DNA from: Pontibacter diazotrophicus
Lineage (GTDB): Bacteria > Bacteroidota > Bacteroidia > Cytophagales > Hymenobacteraceae
Direction: 5' to 3'
Length of the DNA: 64,000 nucleotides
NCBI RefSeq assembly: GCF_003367245.1
Contig: NZ_QRGR01000008.1
Location: 186,001 to 250,000 of the forward strand
The notes beneath the pieces were generated by a model that was not told the DNA's origin, searched no databases, and saw only the letters and a list, made by a program, of their open reading frames with translations. The translations under genes and the position numbers were made by a program. Below, in pieces: positions 62,461 through 64,000 of this stretch. The first letter of the stretch is position 1. Each line of letters opens with the position of its first letter.

Positions 62461-62655
62461 CTAGTAGTTATCGTTAGCGAAAAGCTGCTGCTTGTATACC
62501 GCTCTTTCTTTCTGCTTTCTTCTTGCTACAGATGGTTTCTCAAAGTAAGCTCTAGAACGCAGCTCCTTCAGAACGCCAGTTCTTTCAAATTTCTTTTTGA
62601 ATCTCTTCAATGCACGGTCTACAGACTCGTTATCTTTTACGTTAATAATAATCAT
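62461..62655 (-). CDS. rpsU: 30S ribosomal protein S21
   Basis: A 64-aa protein starting MIIINVKDNESVDRALKRFK, then KKFERTGVLKELRSRAYFEK, followed by a basic tail SVARRKQKERAVYKQ. This is the S21 pattern and length for Bacteroidota. It is a small-subunit protein near the anti-Shine-Dalgarno end of 16S rRNA. It is preceded by a full promoter, followed by the hairpin at 62384-62436, and heads the rpsU-xerC-hpf cluster. Confidence 0.96.
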   Translation of the reverse strand: MIIINVKDNESVDRALKRFKKKFERTGVLKELRSRAYFEKPSVARRKQKERAVYKQQLFANDNY

Positions 62656-62686
62656 ATTTCTCTCTTTTCTCTTTGAATTAGGGTTG

Positions 62687-62718
62687 CAAATTTAACTAAG
62701 CTTGCACCTAAAAATCAA
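62687..62718 (-). promoter_or_regulatory. Promoter of the rpsU cluster
   Basis: On the minus strand TTG (62718-62716) and TAAATTTG (62694-62687) are spaced by 21 nt. The -7 box fits TAnnTTTG exactly and lies 31 nt before the rpsU ATG. Confidence 0.6.
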
Positions 62719-62806
62719 CAGATTGGCTAAATATATTTACCGCCAACCAATCTTTTTATTTTGAAAGCTCGGAAAACGGCTAAATAAACGCCTCACTGCA
62801 GGTTTA

Positions 62807-63946
62807 TTATTTAAGTACTGCTCTTGATATAACAAGTTTTTGTATCTCACTTGTTCCCTCGCCGATGGTGCAAAGCTTTGCATCACGATAATATTTCTCG
62901 GCAGGGTAGTCTTTTGTGAAGCCATAGCCGCCGAAAATCTGAACAGCTTCGTTGGCCACACGCACCGAGACCTCGGAGGCATACAACTTGGCCATGGCAG
63001 ATTCTTTGTTCACGTTCAGGCCACGATTCTTCATATCTGCTGCCTGATAGGTCAGCAGGGAAGCTGCCTCAATTTCAGTGGCCATATCGGCCAGTTTAAA
63101 GGCAATGCCCTGGAAGCTGGAGATCGGCTTGTTGAACTGGTTCCGCTCCTGCGAGTATGCCAGCGCAGCATCAAAGGCACCCTGTGCTATTCCTAACGAA
63201 AGGGCGGCAATAGAGATACGGCCGCCGTCCAGCACTTTCATAGCCTGTATAAAGCCTTCGCCAACATTGCCCAGCATCTGGTCTTTGTGCACGCGGCAGT
63301 CCTGGAAAATAAGTTCTGTTGTTTCAGAGGCACGCATGCCAAGTTTGTTTTCCTTGCGACCGGCGCTAAAGCCAGGGGTGCCTTTTTCAATGACGAAGGT
63401 GGTCATACCATGCGAGTCACCAACTTCTCCTGTGCGTACAATCACCACCGCCACATTCCCTGACTTGCCGTGTGTAATAAAGTTCTTGGCACCATTAATT
63501 ACCCAATGGTCACCGTCCTGTACGGCTACCGTACGCATGTTGCCTGCATCAGAGCCTGTATTTGGCTCCGTTAAGCCCCATGCCCCTATCCACTCCGCGG
63601 AAGCCAGCTTCGGGAGGTACTGCTGCTTCTGCGCCTCGTTGCCGAACTGTAGAATATGGCCGGTGCACAGGGAGTTATGCGCTGCCATGGAAAGACCGAT
63701 GGAGCCATCTATCCTGGACAACTCTGCGATGGCTGTTACATATTCTGTGTAGCCAAATCCTGACCCGCCGTATTCAGCCGGCACCAGTACGCCCATCAAG
63801 CCTAACTCTCCTAATTTTTTGAAGACCTCCACCGGGAACTCCTGGCTTTCGTCCCACTCCATCATCTTCGGTTTAATATGCTTTGCACCAAAATCACGGA
63901 CCATTTCCGCAATCATACGCTGGTTTTCAGTTGTCTTTAGTTCCAT
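62807..63946 (-). CDS. Acyl-CoA dehydrogenase
   Basis: A 379-aa flavoprotein, the normal length. It carries the two family signatures: WGLTEPNTGSDAGNM near residues 127-141 and, at the C-terminus, QIFGGYGFTKDYPAEKYYRD. The catalytic Glu lies in CTIGEGTSEIQ. It introduces the 2,3-double bond into acyl-CoA with FAD and passes electrons to an electron-transfer flavoprotein. The position of the Glu fits short-chain or butyryl-type enzymes. No other beta-oxidation gene is in the window. Its upstream end (63947-64000) is too short to judge a promoter. Confidence 0.94.
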   Translation of the reverse strand: MELKTTENQRMIAEMVRDFGAKHIKPKMMEWDESQEFPVEVFKKLGELGLMGVLVPAEYGGSGFGYTEYVTAIAELSRIDGSIGLSMAAHNSLCTGHILQFGNEAQKQQYLPKLASAEWIGAWGLTEPNTGSDAGNMRTVAVQDGDHWVINGAKNFITHGKSGNVAVVIVRTGEVGDSHGMTTFVIEKGTPGFSAGRKENKLGMRASETTELIFQDCRVHKDQMLGNVGEGFIQAMKVLDGGRISIAALSLGIAQGAFDAALAYSQERNQFNKPISSFQGIAFKLADMATEIEAASLLTYQAADMKNRGLNVNKESAMAKLYASEVSVRVANEAVQIFGGYGFTKDYPAEKYYRDAKLCTIGEGTSEIQKLVISRAVLK

Positions 63947-64000
63947 TTATAGTTTAGAGTTGCAGGTAAATCAGTAGCCGTATAACGGGTAATCAATAGC

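Overview
The window looks like a chromosomal segment of a Bacteroidota bacterium, most likely order Cytophagales and plausibly Hymenobacteraceae (Pontibacter-like). The sequence evidence is two SusC/SusD (RagA/RagB) pairs, proteins that look like type IX secretion (T9SS) cargo with C-terminal sorting domains, many lipoproteins, several -7 boxes of the Bacteroidota form TAnnTTTG, and housekeeping genes of the Bacteroidota type. The genus is inference. I found no rRNA, tRNA, CRISPR array, transposase, integrase island, prophage or plasmid gene. The xerC-type recombinase is a housekeeping gene beside rpsU and hpf.

Layout. 1-2.9 kb: 3' part of a PorZ-like propeller protein with a sorting domain, then recO. 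2.9-6.2 kb: a leftward nrnA-FKBP-FKBP operon, divergent from ndk. 6.3-10.9 kb: a MORN/TonB_C protein, a LysM protein, a small lipoprotein, an MFS transporter and an alpha/beta hydrolase. The last two are bordered by two short inverted-repeat elements. 11-17.5 kb: dxs, scpA, a UPF0104/YbhN-type membrane protein, a FAD monooxygenase and a lipoprotein. 17.6-26.3 kb: a GNAT acetyltransferase, a lipoprotein with a duplicated His/Cys motif, asd, a lamin-tail-domain secreted protein, an IPT/TIG-repeat lipoprotein and a lipase-like lipoprotein. 26.8-32.1 kb: a leftward tetR-ABC-hlyD-tolC export operon. Its ABC protein has a badly degenerate ATPase domain. 32.5-43.2 kb: a DEAD-box helicase, a 71-aa ORF, an SMP-30 lactonase, a frameshifted gene, a membrane protein, a DHFR-like reductase, a propeller dehydrogenase plus cytochrome c lipoprotein, a DUF2752/TM2 pair, an M1 aminopeptidase and a MOSC protein. 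43.9-57.8 kb: SusC-SusD, amidase, S9 dipeptidyl-peptidase-like enzyme, SusC-SusD. 57.8-64 kb: tandem PAP2 phosphatases, metK, the rpsU-xerC-hpf cluster and an acyl-CoA dehydrogenase.

How the genes may work together. The 44-58 kb block combines two outer-membrane importers with a secreted peptidase and an amidase. It could serve peptide or amide nutrient uptake, but each unit is separated by a terminator, so this is not one operon. The TetR-ABC-HlyD-TolC operon should form a trans-envelope exporter under local repression, although ATP hydrolysis by this ABC protein is doubtful. The dehydrogenase/cytochrome pair looks like a small periplasmic oxidation module.

The strongest non-gene signals are two copies of a nested REP/BIME-like palindrome, two short elements with inverted ends, very long perfect terminator stems (including a 62-bp gapless palindrome after metK), and a perfect 23-bp hairpin that buries the xerC start codon. 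I do not see a clearly new multi-gene defence or metabolic system. Most of the window is ordinary chromosomal backbone.
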